Below the pieces are notes generated by a model. It worked only from the letters and a program-made list of their open reading frames with translations, ran no database searches and had not been told where the DNA came from. From contig JBANDB010000003.1 of assembly GCA_037576215.1 (NCBI GenBank), forward strand, positions 6,138,001 through 6,202,000: a stretch of 64,000 bases of DNA, given 5' to 3'. The DNA is from Armillaria gallica. Lineage: Eukaryota > Basidiomycota > Agaricomycetes > Agaricales > Physalacriaceae. Both the position numbers and the translations under genes were made by a program. This document shows positions 32,370 through 45,450 of the stretch, one piece after another (position 1 is the stretch's first letter; each line of letters opens with the position of its first letter).

Positions 32370-34251
32370 TGGTCGAGAACATGTTGTGGCTGTGTTTCAC
32401 CTCTTCCTCCACCCGTCCAGGAGGCATGTAGGAGTTTCCGATATTTTTCAGGACGACCTTACCAGCGCAGATTCCTCATCATGGCGTACTTGCGAAATAT
32501 TGGACAACAAAGCGCCTCAGTCCTTCGCTGGAAAACGAGCGATATTTTTCCCTACTGTACATTGGCCGAATGAGTGATGAGCTGGAGAAAAATCATAGGA
32601 CAAGAAGAATGACTAGGACATCACACCATTGCGTTTAGCGCCAAGTCACGGCCGTCAATACTGGCAAGGCATAGCTGCCGCCTGCGGTGCGTCGACTTTT
32701 TGTTCGAACTAGAGTTTTGTTTTGACTTTTTCATGTTCCCAGGTGCGGTGTCGTGAAAATAATGGAAACGAGTCCTTTTGTCTTCAATGTCTGCCTTGGC
32801 GATGTCCCCGATATCAGCTTTCGTACTTAATGGCCATACATGCTGTATACGAGCCCATCGAGGGGCAGTACTTTCCAGCAGCTCGCACAGTGCCGGCAAC
32901 GTCAATTCGGAACCTTGAGCCTTTATGATGGCTTACCACTGCGTCCACCAGTACAGCGACCTTACAATTCATATACCTCCTTATCTGCAATGGCTCATCA
33001 CGCTTGTACCGACACCGGATGTCCCGCCTGACTCTTTCATGGTTTACATCCCAGACAACATGTCATCCTGTCCCTCGAACTGCTGAAAAGGGGAGACGTA
33101 CGGAACAAACAGAGGGCCGCTGGGCTCTGGTTTTCTCGTCAGGCAAACAGCAGTGTTACCAACCTCGCCGGGTTCTCACCACAATACCCAGCAGGAATCG
33201 CTGCCCAAGCCCAGATATCGTTCGACATAACTGCACCGAATCGCTATGCCGTGCGTTTATTTCCTCCCTTTTATGCATATTGCCATTAATCTTCGTTCTG
33301 GTAGTGCTCTGATGATCTGTTCCTCTATTCCGTATGCCCTCTCTTGACCGCCTTGAACGGCCGACGCGCATACATGCAAATGTTTTCACAGAATGTGGAT
33401 CAGCTCCCTTTCCAGCGTCTTCCAGAAGAGCTCGGTAGCGTGGTAGTCCGGTGTTGATAACGATCGACAGCCATGCAGCCCAATCCTCGTCTTTGGTCAA
33501 GGTTGCCGCCGAGTACCATGGCTCAGCGCTGAACGTGAACCATTAGGCAGGAATAGTGTTCCTCTTCACAACCCTCGGAGGGTAACAACGTTTTTGCACG
33601 ATGACATGGTCCAGTGACTACAAACCTAAAACTCTTCTTCCTTCTCTAACGAGTCGTTGTCATCCCTACATTTCCCTCTCATCGCCTGCGCATGCTTGTT
33701 CAGCTCTGAGCTGATCGCGTCTTTCAAAAACCCTCCCGCACGCGTTACATCGGACCCTCGTCTCGAAGAGATGCCTTGTCTCTCCAAAGCGCGATCTCAA
33801 ATATCCCAGCATGCGTTTGACCACGCCGCATCCAAAGTCAGGGCACCGAACAAAAGGTAGCAGAGGGTCGCAGCGATTCCTGTCGAAGTGGCCGATGGTG
33901 GCATCGAGAGAGTCCGACACGACATCGCAGTCGAGGTGCATGCATCATACACGGACTTTGGGGACGTCGAACGACAGATTGGGGAGTGGCTGTGGTTTTG
34001 GGAGGTGGGATTTGATGTTGTAGTTGAGGGTAAATTGGGAGGACGACATCGTGGGCGGCAGAGTGAGGAGGGATAAAGGTGTATACTTCAAATGAGTGGC
34101 ATTTGTGCTACTGAAGTTTGTCTCGCACATCAATATGAATGTATCGGTCCTCATGCATCCGGAGCGTCCATTTGTCTCTCCTTCATGCCCTGGAAAAGTT
34201 CGAATTGCTTGAGTCGAGCCGTTAGCCAAAAAGTGTCTGCTATTATCTGCA
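32370..34251. other. Gene-poor stretch
   Basis: No supported gene. Minus-strand open frames at 33945-34067 (MSSSQFTLNYNIKSHLPKPQ) and 33666-33941 could be parts of one small gene, but no intron joins them convincingly and no family is recognised. Confidence 0.4.
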
Positions 34252-36124
34252 TCAAACAAGGATGTTACGAAACTCTACAGCAATGCCTAAGTCGTTCAGC
34301 CTCTTTGCTTCCTCTGAGTCACTCATTTTGATCACTGATACTTTCTCGAATCTCTTCTCTGTCAGTCGTCGCCCGACGGCCCAATATTCCAGGGGTGTGC
34401 TCCTAAAATCTCCAACAGAACCAAGCAGCGTGCATGTGTCCTTGGGTATCGGGTACTGGTGAGCGGCGATGATTTTGAATGAGTGCACCATCCCGTCTGC
34501 GTCTTCAACAACTAACTCTCCGCATCGGTCACCCCCTTCTGCTGATCCCATGTCCAATCCCCGCACCAGCCCCTTTTCAATGCAAGGCCCTTCATACCAG
34601 TCCTCAGCCTTCTCGCTATCATGCTCAACATGGCCCCAACAGTACATGTCCATTGGCAGAGGCTCCATCATAACCTGCTCCCATGTCGGTCTCCATTTCG
34701 TGCATCCTTGTCCTGCTTCAGAATACAACAAGAGGAATAAAGCCCGCATCGAGGAGTCTACTGCATTCACCAGGGCTGTCCATGCATCCTCAAGAGACTG
34801 ACTCTCGTAGTATGCTGGTATCGCCTTGGGCTGCAGAAGGAACGCCAGTCCTGCAACTTTGTCCACAGGGTTGGTTGATACTCGCTTCTGCATGTCTGCC
34901 AGTGCGCCAAACAATTTTCCATTCCAAAATCTGCTTCGTAAGGACTTGAACTGCTTGTGAAATTGCGTCAGTACGCCCGTTTTGTAGTTTCCATCCTCGT
35001 CTATTGTCTTGGTGTGCATCGGTCCATCAGGTGTATCCCCACCTATGATCCTGTGCTTCCCAACCTCCTGAAGTGTCCATGCACGCCTAAACCAACTCCG
35101 ATCGCCATCTAAATCACCCTCCTTCAAACTGAAACGTCGCCCCAACCCACTCAGGTAGATCACTACCGCTACATATTGCGCGTACACCCTCCCGATCGTG
35201 GGCACATCCAGCTTCCACTCTTCCGCACGCAGATCCTCCCTCGGTCCTCCCTTCTGTCTCAAACAAAGCACGTCCAGCCACACGTACTCAAATCCCAGAT
35301 TCAGCATCTCGATCCGGATCAAGTTAAGATCTGTATCCTTCGGGATGGGCACCGGCCATTCCTTTCCATTGATGGGGGTCCATACATCCTTGCGATCCTC
35401 CTCATTCATCCATGCATGTGATATTGTTTCGGGAAAACTGCGGGCGATCCACCATGGCAGCACCCGATTGCTGTACAGGTCCCAGACGCGTCGAGGTCGC
35501 AAAAATGGGATGACAATCCGGTTTCCTTTCAGTGCTTCTCGCCGCTTCTTCTGGTCGTCCTCTTCACGTCTGCTTAGTCTGTCGCGCATGGTGCTGGGGT
35601 TATTGGTCTTCCATACCCAACGGAGATGACCGTATGCAGTGCCCAAGTCGTAGTTGTTGGAAATGCAGTCTTCGAGAATGGAGGAGAGGGATGGTGTATC
35701 CAGGGTATGGGACATTCGAAGGATGGCGTTGAGTAGATCCAAGATACCTTGAATGCCGAGGGAAGTGCAAGGGATGTTTGCCAGGGCAGAGGATATCACT
35801 TCGCGCTCTCCGTTGGTATATTTCCTTTGCAAAGGAACCTCAATTGATGACTCCGCTTTGCCAGTTTCAGTGAATGCAGAAATGACCTCTTCGCCCTAGG
35901 AGCATGTGCATTCACTAATAATTCCATTCGTTTATTTTTGCGTGACTTACTGTTTTTATTTTAGATTGTACAAGAGATTCATAGTCCCCGTGATCAGGGA
36001 CCTCGTCGCCATTATCGACACTGGGACTGGCGAGTTGTTCCTCTAAGACTGGAATCTGGGATTGCAAAACGGGGGTGCCTGGGAGCGCTTCTGGATGACA
36101 GCGGGGCGACGGGTTCGGTGGCAT
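34252..36124 (-). CDS. HET-domain protein (heterokaryon incompatibility type), two exons
   Basis: Exon 2 (35895-34252) follows a 55-nt intron (35950-35896, GTAAGT..CCTAG). Exon 1 is open upstream; the first in-frame ATG is at 36124 (MPPNPSPRCHPEALPGTPVL), giving 605 residues. The join ESLVQSKIKT/GEEVISAFTE is in phase. The HET domain is clear: ISHAWMNEEDRKDV, LNLGFEYVWLDVLCLRQKGG, IGRVYAQYVAVVIYLSGLG and SWFRRAWTLQEV. HET proteins trigger cell death on fusion with non-self mycelium in ascomycetes; basidiomycetes carry many whose roles are unknown. No known partner gene is adjacent. The frame is intact. An additional upstream exon is possible, because the frame remains open to about 36200. Confidence 0.85.
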
Positions 36125-36443
36125 GTTCAAAAAGTGATTGACGTCCCCCGGGGTAAAACCAGAATTCTGGAGAGCTTTAGGCTTTAGCTGCTCTGATGAC
36201 ACATGTTACGTCAGGAGGTGAATCCTTCAATTTCCACGCAGCGGAAAAGATGGTATGGATACGTCTCCAAACCTAATTGACGTGGTTAACAAGGAACTGG
36301 ACTATGATTTTCGATATCGCTAATGTCGTCGGATTGAGTACTTGAAACAAAAGCAGGTTAAATACACGCACAATTTTGTAATATCTCTGCTGAGACAAAG
36401 ATGTATGCAAAATCGTGCGAGACGAAGGTGTGTTTGCACGAAG

Positions 36444-36617
36444 CACACCGCAAATAGAAGAATTTCGGGCGCCCCCGAAAATTCAAATTTAACCTAAAAC
36501 TTGACCTAAAACTGACCTTCCTCGCCACATTTCCAATTTCGGGACTAGTTTTGCGGCCAAGTTTCTTTGGTCACGTGATAATTCCAGTATAGCTGAAAAT
36601 TTCCCATTTGCGGTGTG
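36444..36617. mobile_element. Small MITE, 174 bp, 3-bp TSD
   Basis: Perfect 12-bp inverted ends CACACCGCAAAT...ATTTGCGGTGTG are flanked by AAG on both sides (36441-36443, 36618-36620). A 3-bp duplication and a CAC start fit CACTA-like or PIF/Harbinger elements. No coding capacity. It lies just upstream of the HET gene. Confidence 0.7.
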
Positions 36618-37395
36618 AAGCAGGTAGCAGGCTCATATTTGCAGCGTGGTAGAAACTAACGGCATCCCGCATAGCCCGTGCCAAAAGAACACGGTAATTT
36701 CCTATAGGGCGTACTTTGTCGTACGATTAAAACTTGATAGTCGGTCTCACACACATGAAATGCCAAGACTAGGCATACATCCGTCAGGTTTGCATGAATG
36801 GTGAATTCATTCTCCACCGATAGTACTGAGTCATTTGTACAGAGCTAATATGTATCGTACCTTTGGCTAATAAGAATTGCATCAAATACTCGGAATTTGT
36901 GCGAAGGAAGATGAATATCAATGGCGGCAACATGTAAATGGCAGAGTCATACTTCTGAGTCTCGGCGCACCTTGATGAAGTTTACGCATTGCAGAAAATA
37001 GCCATCGGTGAGAGTCGGACGTCCGATCGAATCCAAGGGAGATGATCACCCTAGCGCTGTGTCTTCTCTAACCCATGGCCCGAGAACTCGAAGCAATAAA
37101 CTTCATCGTGTCTCTAGGAGTTGAAGCTGGTCAATGGATGGTAAGCCACGAGAGGGCGTGCGTCCAGTCTAGGACCGCGTCGATTTTACGCTATGCCTAA
37201 TCATCAAGCCTGAGGCCCAACGCGGTGGGACGAGTTCCGCTATCAATCCTACGCTTTGCATTAAACCCACGCGTTCTTTTTTGCCGTATTCCTTTGTCGC
37301 ACGTTATCGTAAGCAAACGATTAAGATAATTTGAACCACGGTAGAGACAAAACCGATCGTGGCTGTCGGTTGGCAAGAAATTACTAGCCAGATTA

Positions 37396-37450
37396 TTTCA
37401 CCTCCAGGAGTTAAACCTGGCACATTATCAGTTCCACTAGGCAATGGGAA
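37396..37450 (-). repeat. tRNA-like module 1 (class I)
   Basis: Minus strand: T-arm-like CCAGG-TTTAACT-CCTGG followed by AGGTGAAA. Box B is degenerate (GGTTTAACTCC). Corresponds to modules at 49531 and 62568. Confidence 0.5.
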
Positions 37451-37913
37451 TAGTGTGGATGACGTCGTAGTAGCCGGTGTCGACACGAGCACGTTGCTTT
37501 TGGCGATGAGTGACGTGCCATGCACGTACGGTGCGGGGAGACGGAGAAGCTTGCAATCCTAGTCTTTTCTTGACCCGCCGCCCCTTCCCAAGCAGGATGG
37601 GAAGAATATCGTTCCCTTGATCCATGCACGAGAAAGGACGTCATATTCGAAGAGAGTCGAACGATAGATTGCACGCTGCTCCACGTCGACGTCGACGACA
37701 ACTTCAGAAACAGAGAGGAAGACCAGATCTAAAGAGAGCAGGGCTGATGAGTGGGTCGTACGCGAACAACTGGCAGCAACGCGGTAAGTCACATGTACTC
37801 GCAGCATCGACCTCCTCCCGAGTGGCATTATCAGAAATTCGATGGCCCGCTGACACACAAGAGGACGAAAAAGACACTGTCAAAAGTCAGAACTTGTAAT
37901 CCTTCATACAAAG

Positions 37914-37970
37914 CCCTGTACGAATCGAACGTATCGGGGCCGCGCTCCCACTCTTCCATGCGGTAGTTGA
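37914..37970 (-). repeat. tRNA-like module 2 (class III)
   Basis: Minus strand: box-A-like TGGAAGAGTGGG and box B GTTCGATTC within the hairpin TACG-TTCGATT-CGTA. Same class as 50085 and 60945. Confidence 0.5.
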
Positions 37971-38264
37971 CAACATTGAAGGCTTGAATGGAAAAGGAGA
38001 GTTGATTTAAGCGCGTAAAAATCCCAACGTCGGGTTTCCGAGCAATTTCTGAATTAACGTGCAGGTCGAGAGTGTGGTGAGGCTAGAATTTGTTGTTCGA
38101 CGTCACAAGAGCTATGCCTGGATAGGGATCATATCATTCGGTTCACTAAAAATCGATGAGCCAAAGTCGGGGAGTGGGAGGAACGGCACAACACACCAAA
38201 CACTCATCCGTTCGCACCGTCCGTCCGTTCAGCCACCATCGGAAACGTAGGTCAAATATCATGA

Positions 38265-38320
38265 TTTCACCCCCAGGACTCGAACCTGGTGCATTATGCA
38301 TACCCAATAGACCAGCAGGA
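38265..38320 (-). repeat. tRNA-like module 3 (class I)
   Basis: Minus strand: T-arm CCAGG-TTCGAGT-CCTGG with box B GGTTCGAGTCC, then GGGTGAAA. Box A is partly deleted compared with 50428. Confidence 0.6.
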
Positions 38321-39529
38321 AGGATAATACTGGCAACGGCCTTTGTCCAGTTTCCGCATCGAAAGAATGAGACGTCCCATGGAAACGAAGGGTGGAACTT
38401 TATCCCTGCCGAGGGCTAAGTGTTACGCAGCGAGATGACGTGCAAACGAGAATGACGAAGAGTTCGGGTTGTTCAAGAGAAAATAATTCTGCAGCAGACA
38501 TCCAAGCAGGGGACGTCGTTTATGCCATCCACACTCAGATGCAGATGTATCACTTTAAGATGACTGGGAAGAGATCAAAATGGGACGGAGAATCGAATGA
38601 AAACCGCGCCGAGTTGGAAGGACCGACACTGTTAATATCATGAGCATGTCAAACGAACTCGGAAAGCAAGTCTCGTACCAAGCGCGACCTTCCCAAATTT
38701 CATGCTCAACGCCAGTTGGACCGCAATGGGTTGAATGCCTGCAAGACTACACCCATCCTGGCGTGTATGACGTTGTAGTAGCTGCATCTCCGATTCTCCG
38801 TCGATACGAGCGTGTCGTTCTCAGTGATGTCGAGCATCCATGCGAGATGGGTCACCTCCTCCCAGTCCAGCTGGATTCTCCTTGCCGTCATTCGCAATCT
38901 TCTCCACAGAGTCAAAGGTGGAAGGGAAAAAGACGTGAAGAGACTTGAACGACCATCAGGATGGTCTCTGGGAAGAGGTGAACGGATAGGACGGTATTCC
39001 CATGGTCCATGCATGGATTCGTGAAGGGTTGCGAACTTGAGCTCCTCGAAAGGTGGACGTTGAACTGTTCCACGTCGATGCAGAAGACAATTTCGGCGAA
39101 AAAGAGGGAGACCAGATCTAAAGAAAAAGGTGCTGATGAGTGGGCCGTAAGCGAGCAACTAGTAATGACGCACTATCTGTGGTGCGCTCACGTCCTCCCC
39201 ATTATCCTAGCACCGACCTCCTCTATCTCCGATCTCCAAGACAAAGACGTGAGCAACAGTCGTTATCAGAAATTCGGGCCGACAGTCATGGCAAGTACGA
39301 ACACAGCCACAGAAACACGTTCCCGAGGTTGGCCGGCATTCGGGCCGGTCACTCCATCGCGCTTCTGTATTAGCGGAGATGGCCAATTAATCCAGTCTTC
39401 CGGTCTTCCGCCTTCGAGCCTCCTTGTAGGGTTATTCAAAGCTCTTGCTACCGGCTGACTGGGGCTAGCGCTGACTGGGAGATCTTGTAGATGGGACCCT
39501 GATGATGTACCTCTCGACGATACAGTCTT

Positions 39530-40087
39530 TAAGGTAGGGCTAATAATTCCCGGTCCTGTTAATAACATGTTATTTAACATCGTGCCGCGAGGGGACATTT
39601 ATTCACTAGGTTATTAACAGTTAATAATTTTCTTGCGAAATGATGTGAATAACAGGTGAAAAAAGAGATTTTTAACAAGCTAATAACAAAAGGTCTGTTA
39701 AAAAATCCAGAGCCACTCGTACATCCGGGCTCACTTGATCTTTTTCAGTCCCTCTCGACGTGTCTGCCGACTCTGTTTACAACTCCATCAAATTGGAAAC
39801 TCCGCCAACTGTGTGCAGCACCCAAGCAGCATCTGCTTCAGAGGAAGAAGCGTCGAGATTCATGTTTCTTGCGTTCGACTGTATAGCAAAGGGTGACAAA
39901 AAAGGAATACCGCTTTTGTGCCTGGCAGAGTGGAACGGCGCGACGGTCACAGGCCTGGCCAAGCTCGATTATTCACCTTTATTCACAAGGTGCGTTGGGG
40001 TACCCTGTTATTAACTTGTTATTAACGTGTTAATAACAGTGTTAATAAACCAATGTTAATTAATACCCATTTTTTGGCCCTACCTTA
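39530..40087. mobile_element. hAT-like MITE, 558 bp, present in unit 1 only
   Basis: Perfect 11-bp inverted ends TAAGGTAGGGC...GCCCTACCTTA are flanked by the 8-bp duplication ACAGTCTT (39522-39529 and 40088-40095). Subterminal parts contain many TTAATAAC/GTTATTAA repeats. The corresponding place in unit 2 (about 51795-51805) has no insertion. The GC-richer centre (39710-39990) has an open frame without a recognised domain; no transposase is present. Confidence 0.88.
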
Positions 40088-41011
40088 ACAGTCTTCTTCG
40101 ACATCGATGATCCAAAGTCTTTATCTCGACGGTGTCAGTCGGAGTCAAGACTTGTTCGTCAGTTACGGAACTGCCAACGAACGTATTACAACAGCGTATG
40201 CTAGCCGAAGCCCTGAGGTCGCCGCTGTTGTTGAAAGAGGCATGACATATATCGTCGAGGAAAGATATTAAGCCGCCTCTTTGATATTCTCGCCATCCTC
40301 TGAGTCGAGGACAAAATCAACCAACTCGTACGATCATGGTTCATCATGCCTTATTTTCCTGTACCTTTTCGACGTTGCGCCCTTCGAAGATGGGGATAAA
40401 GTGAAAATGGGAAGCACTGCTCCAGACCCCGGAGGACGTTGAACGGACTGGGCGCTGACACAGGATACAGTCATCTTGCTCGGAGAAGACTCCATCAGCT
40501 GCGCGTCCTCTTGGTGCCTCTCTGATGTGGACCCAGTCTTTGTTGTGAACGGGAACGGATGATGTTCGAGACTCCGGGTCTTGCAGTTTAGACGCCTAGC
40601 TCCTTCCGTGAAAGGTGTTTGTATCCTGGCTCCAGTTTCTCGTAGACTTTCGACGTTTTAGCGTTAGCCATGTCTCCCTATATCCTATCCTGCCACGCCC
40701 TTTACGAAATTCTGATTCAACCTGTCATGACCTGGCGCCAATCATCGTCTCGTCATCCACTACGTATTGAAACTTCCAGCGGCAATCTGCCCTTACCACT
40801 TTCGGTGCTCATTTGGCTCCATGCGTATATTCAAAGAGGTAGAACAGCATGCTCATCGTGGTTTATTGTCTGCATCCTGACCAAATCCGGAAAAGGTGCC
40901 GGTTTGATCTTGCGAAGTAGGGTACGACCGAGGAAGGCGTTACAGCATGCACAAAAGGGTACGAGAACAACAGCTCTTGCAACTTGCTTCTGTATCTTGA
41001 CCTTGTCACCC

Positions 41012-43873
41012 ATGTTTCTCCCTCAGTGGTTGTTGAAGGCCCTTCGACGAGTCCTTTGTGGCCATACCGGAGGTCGCTCACCTCTGAAAGCCATTCTATT
41101 CCTCTGGCGCTTCTTCCGGCGTCTTTTCCAGCGCTTCTTCCGTATTCAAGATGACGGAGGACCTGATAACCCCCCGCGGCACATAGCTGACCGAGTTTCG
41201 TATCCACCCCAAGGCATACGGCCGACGAAGTGCACGATGTCGCTTGCAGGCGATGGCGATACAGACTCGGACGAGCCCGTAACGGCTGTTGTGTGCCGAA
41301 GCACAGCTCTACTTAACGATCCACGGTCTTCCCATGGTATGGCCCCAGTGTCTGTGGCAAGCCTCTCCCAGGCTGGTTTGGCATTTGAAACTGATTTGAA
41401 TCCTTCGGGTGGACATCTACTGCTCAACGGTTCTCATCCTTCATCCATCGCGCCTTCATTGATTGAGGGACCTCTTCATTTGTCTGCTCGCTCCAATTCC
41501 TCACCATTATCTGAAGATACCAGCACCATAGCATCCACATTGCATAGCACACATCCTTTCTTCTTGCCCATAGTACCCAGATTTCTTAGGAGGACTGGGG
41601 CCAGGCATGTCCTTTTTTACTGGTAATCTTTGCTTCTTCTTCTGACATGTGCCAGACAAAGAAATCTGTATGACCCAAACAGACATTGGGTTGCTCCTTT
41701 GACTACCTCATTCACCCTGTATGTCTTTGTCTCTTCATTTAAGTTCTTATATTTGATGTTTTTGTCTAGCCATGGTGTTCCCAGTGATTGGTCACTGCAT
41801 GTGAATACTGCAGGTGCTCGCTACTATGTACATGAGAAGATGTTTTATGCATTGGTGAATGCGTTATCAGGGCCCTGTGGCTCTCTGTTACGAATTTTTA
41901 CCTTTGAAGATACAGTCTTGCCCACAGTTTTGCAAGAACTGACCAGGTGTCTGGATAATATCATCAGTTACATGCACTCCAAAGGAATTACTCTCCCACC
42001 TAAAGTAGATCTTGTTTTGAGCTTTGGACAGGAATTGGAGGATGGCACTCATATCTGTGCATATTACTTTGCAGATCACACACACCGTTCTATCTTTTTG
42101 CTGGATGGCTTTAATGCTGATGTCCTGCTGGAAATAGTAAACCGGTATAACACTCCTGAACCATCCCATCTTGCCCATGCGATAGAGGCTGAATATTGGT
42201 GAGCCTTTACAGCAGTTCCTGTCATTGATTTTCATTGTGTAGGGGCTGATAACAGTCAGGTTGCATTCTGGCTTGTTTCCCATGTGCCAAGAAATAACTA
42301 GTGATACAATTGAAGAGGTCAATGATTTTCTCATTCATTCTATTGCAGGTAGGCTTTTAAGGCAAGAGAATGATGCTTATTCTGATGAACATTCCAGAAA
42401 TAACCTTGGATCCAAGTTTCATAGCAGCCCAACATATGTATACCCTTCCAGAATTGCAACAATATTTCAGTATCTTGAATAATATCCACAGTGAGGATGA
42501 AATACTATAATACTAAAGAATAACTCATCTCATGCAGAAACAGATAACCCTGCCCAGTCATATTCTCGTCCCGGTTTGGTCTGGACTGTAGGTGAATACC
42601 AAATTATCAATGAAAGATGGTCCACAAGCTAATGCAGCTGGAGAAGCTGTAATCTTGGAAGATCGTTGTACGTTGATGTGTGTGTGATTATTAATATGAA
42701 GTACAGTCTCATGTTCCCCTAGCTAGAAAATGATATGCGAACTTTTATGGGGAACCTGGTCCTTTCCTTGGTTCCACTGATGAAAACATTGAACAACCAT
42801 TGTGCACAGCAGTAATTGTTCTGTTATCGCCACTCTTATTCTTTGCACCCAACATACATTACAACACCCTCTATGACATATGGCGCAAAGATATTTCTAA
42901 AACTGATTGGAGTGCTTTCATCCGGAAACTTAGTACTGAGTGGCAAGAGTTTGTCATCAATGTGAGGACTGACATGATAAACTCTAGAGCTAGTCTAACA
43001 CATCTACAGGCTACTGTTTTGCTGAATGCCAATATTGCCTTCCTGGCTATTCAGAGCATTGATGACTCTAGTTCTGACAAAGGACGTTCACCTGCACAGA
43101 TAGCGAGTTATGTATCAACAATTCTAAGTGTTGGTAGTATAATTCTAGGTTTGCTTCTACTGCAGAAGTACCGCAACAAGAACCGTCCCCACAAAACCTT
43201 GAAAGTAAGCCATGCCATTCTATCCTTTAGTCTAGGCTGATCATTTGTGTTCTTTAGTGGAAGTTCTTAGGCATACAAGGAGGCTTAGGAGAGAATCTTG
43301 GTCTAGAGACTCTTGCTATCATGTACAGCTTACCTTGGGCGTTACTCATGTGGGCGTGAGTATTTTAAAGTCACTCTATCTTCTCAGCGGCATAGTAACC
43401 CGAGATCCAGGATGATTTTTTTCCTTGCAGCATTCTGCCTTATGTGTTTCACCGCCTCCAGCTTATCGGTCCGAATGATCGTAGGCAGCGCATTATTGGC
43501 CATCGGTATCCTCATCTTCTGGTACCTCACGATATTGCGGGAACAGTATGAGCTGCGATGGTATGTGCGGGCACATGCCTATTTGGTCAAGGCTTGGTAC
43601 CGATTGTCCTGGGAACTGTCCACACGCCTCCCGGCTAAGTTCAATCTGGATTGGATGAAAAGAATGCTGCGGATGAGTTCGAAGGATGTTGAGATGGCGT
43701 CAATGGACTCATCTGCAACAGCGTCACTGGATAATGATGAGGCGACGACATGTTCTCATGAAACGACGTCAGTGAGCTCATATGAAACGGCATTTGCCAG
43801 TTCACATTCGACAATGAGCTTGTACGATACGGCATCGATGAGATCGCATGTGACGGATGTTGACATAGTGTAA
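41012..43873 (+). pseudogene. Agaricomycete WW-like/multi-TM membrane protein gene, unit 1 copy, nonsense-interrupted
   Basis: Exons: 41012-41622, 41683-41718, 41770-42198, 42260-42348, 42398-42490, 42538-42591, 42638-42667, 42723-43203, 43253-about 43358, and 43403-43873, with introns of 46-61 nt. The start MFLPQWLLKALRRVL matches the unit 2 copy. Key parts are WSLHVNTAGARYYVHEKMF (WW-like), VDLVLSF, CAYYFADHTHRSIFLLDGF, EAEYW, and LTHLQATVLLNANIAFLAIQ. The transmembrane part follows: SYVSTILSVGSIILGLLLLQ, then SLPWALLMWA and MIFFLAAFCLMCF. TGA at 42731-42733, where unit 2 has CGT, stops the protein before the membrane part. Joining exons 1 and 2 at the visible sites also creates TGA. The C-terminal 60 residues are Ser/Thr-rich. 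Function of the family is unknown. Confidence 0.7.
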
Positions 43874-44959
43874 CGGTTGACTGGAAGGAGACGGACGAGT
43901 AGAAAGTGGTATCCTTGTGGCGCTTCAGTGTGGTATCTAGAATATCTTTAGTCGCAATTCTTGAATTCATCCTCATTATAAGCGGAAGACAAAATAGCGG
44001 GAGAACCTTCGTCAATATTTCAGCCCGCCTTTCTATGACCTCGTCTCTCGTTGTCTCTCGGAAACAAGAGAAGGAAAGTAATAATGAACAAGAATATTAA
44101 ATCTGCATTCATGGAAGCAGTACTGTACTAGCAGCGGTCCGCGGACAGCGGTATCCATCTCGGTCGCCAGCGACCATGGGAATATCTTTGAGGAAAACAG
44201 CTGCAGACGGCCTCAATGAAAGCGGACATTGAGTGATTCCCCCTTTTCCTCACTCTTAGTTCCGTACGCTCTCGGGCTGAGTTGAATGGAACATGCGGAC
44301 TTTATGGATATAGCACCTGGTGGTGGGATATTGGACAAGAACTAGTGTGTTTCTCAGAGATAAAACAATTCATTGAGATACACGGACCGACAGTGACTAA
44401 GAACAACCCCGATACCACATAGGACCCTCCGGAAAACAGAGCACCTCGCTGATTTTTCATATGACCTGAGCATGATACTCATCCCCAATTGGAGTACAGC
44501 GCAATCACGACATCGTAATCAAGCAAGACCGATCCACGCTTTTGAGCAAGACGTGACAGAGGATACGAGGAAGTCCCCTCGGATCTCTTCCAGATCGTGG
44601 CTCTCCGGATTCTCGGGTACCTCCACGACGTGATGATGGAGCACATAATCAAGAAGCTGCTGAGAACTGTATCGAAAGACCAGCGGGCGGCAGATAGAGT
44701 CAGTGACTTTGTCTTGACTCGGAACAAAGCATCGGTGCTCTTCCTGTAACCAGCCCATCTCTGCATACACATTAAAGACGAGCGTAATAGATCAAGAAGT
44801 ATTCGCACCTTTCATCACAGTCACAGGGTGACGTAGACATTCAAACACGTAGAGTGAATCTCGATGTATCATTGGCGGGAATGAGGGCTGGTTAGGTCTG
44901 GGTTGATCTCTTCTTCGAGAATCGACAGTGTCGAAGGACGTGCAAAAATGCTGCGAAGT

Positions 44960-45003
44960 AGCCGAATGAGTCGAACCTGGTGCATCAACCAACTAGACTA
45001 TAT
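44960..45003 (-). repeat. tRNA-like module 4 (class I, partial)
   Basis: Minus strand: box B GGTTCGACTC preceded by the TAGTCTAGTTGG-like box A. Partner of 56468 in unit 2. Confidence 0.5.
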
Positions 45004-45395
45004 GCACCACGCCGGGAGTAGTGTGGATGACGCTAACGAAACGTCGTCACCGCCTAAACATTGAGTGTGACGTCCTTGATACACGCAAGGCGCGTCTGAT
45101 CCTGCGGCCCTTCTCAGCGATTTTCCTTGTCTGTGAGCTTCTTCCGAAGCCAAAGCCGATGGTAGATGGTAAGTGGGATCGACAGGTAAAGAGTCAATCA
45201 GGCCACCCCATGAATGTAGCACACGACCCCCGTCGAGCGAACGGCTGACAAGCGACAAGACAGGCGAGGAGTCTAACCACGCACGGAAGACGGGGCAGTA
45301 AAAAGGCCTACGACCATGAATCCAGCGATTCTCTTAAACGTTGCGTGCAGCCGCTATCAATAACATGGCAGTCAAATTTCAGAACACCTATTACA

Positions 45396-45450
45396 TTTCA
45401 CCCCCAGGAGTCGAACCCGGTGCATTACGCACATCCACTAGGCTATGATG
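45396..45450 (-). repeat. tRNA-like module 5 (class I)
   Basis: Minus strand: box A TAGCCTAGTGGA, box B GGTTCGACTCC, then GGGGGTGAAA. Box starts lie about 28 nt apart. Confidence 0.65.

Noticed and set aside
33666..34259. Possible small minus-strand gene
   Set aside because: The two frames could not be joined with credible splice sites and no family is recognised.
38706..39158. Minus-strand open frame with a similar counterpart at 50888-51301
   Set aside because: The similarity follows from the DNA duplication. Indels between the two shift frame and the frames overlap other open frames; no domain is recognised.
39760..40014. Open frame in the centre of the 558-bp MITE
   Set aside because: No recognised domain. 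It may be captured sequence but not a supported gene.
45396..45450. Genuine functional tRNA genes at the GGTTCGAnTCC modules
   Set aside because: No 5' acceptor strand pairs with the 3' side, and there is no room for an anticodon arm, so no cloverleaf forms.
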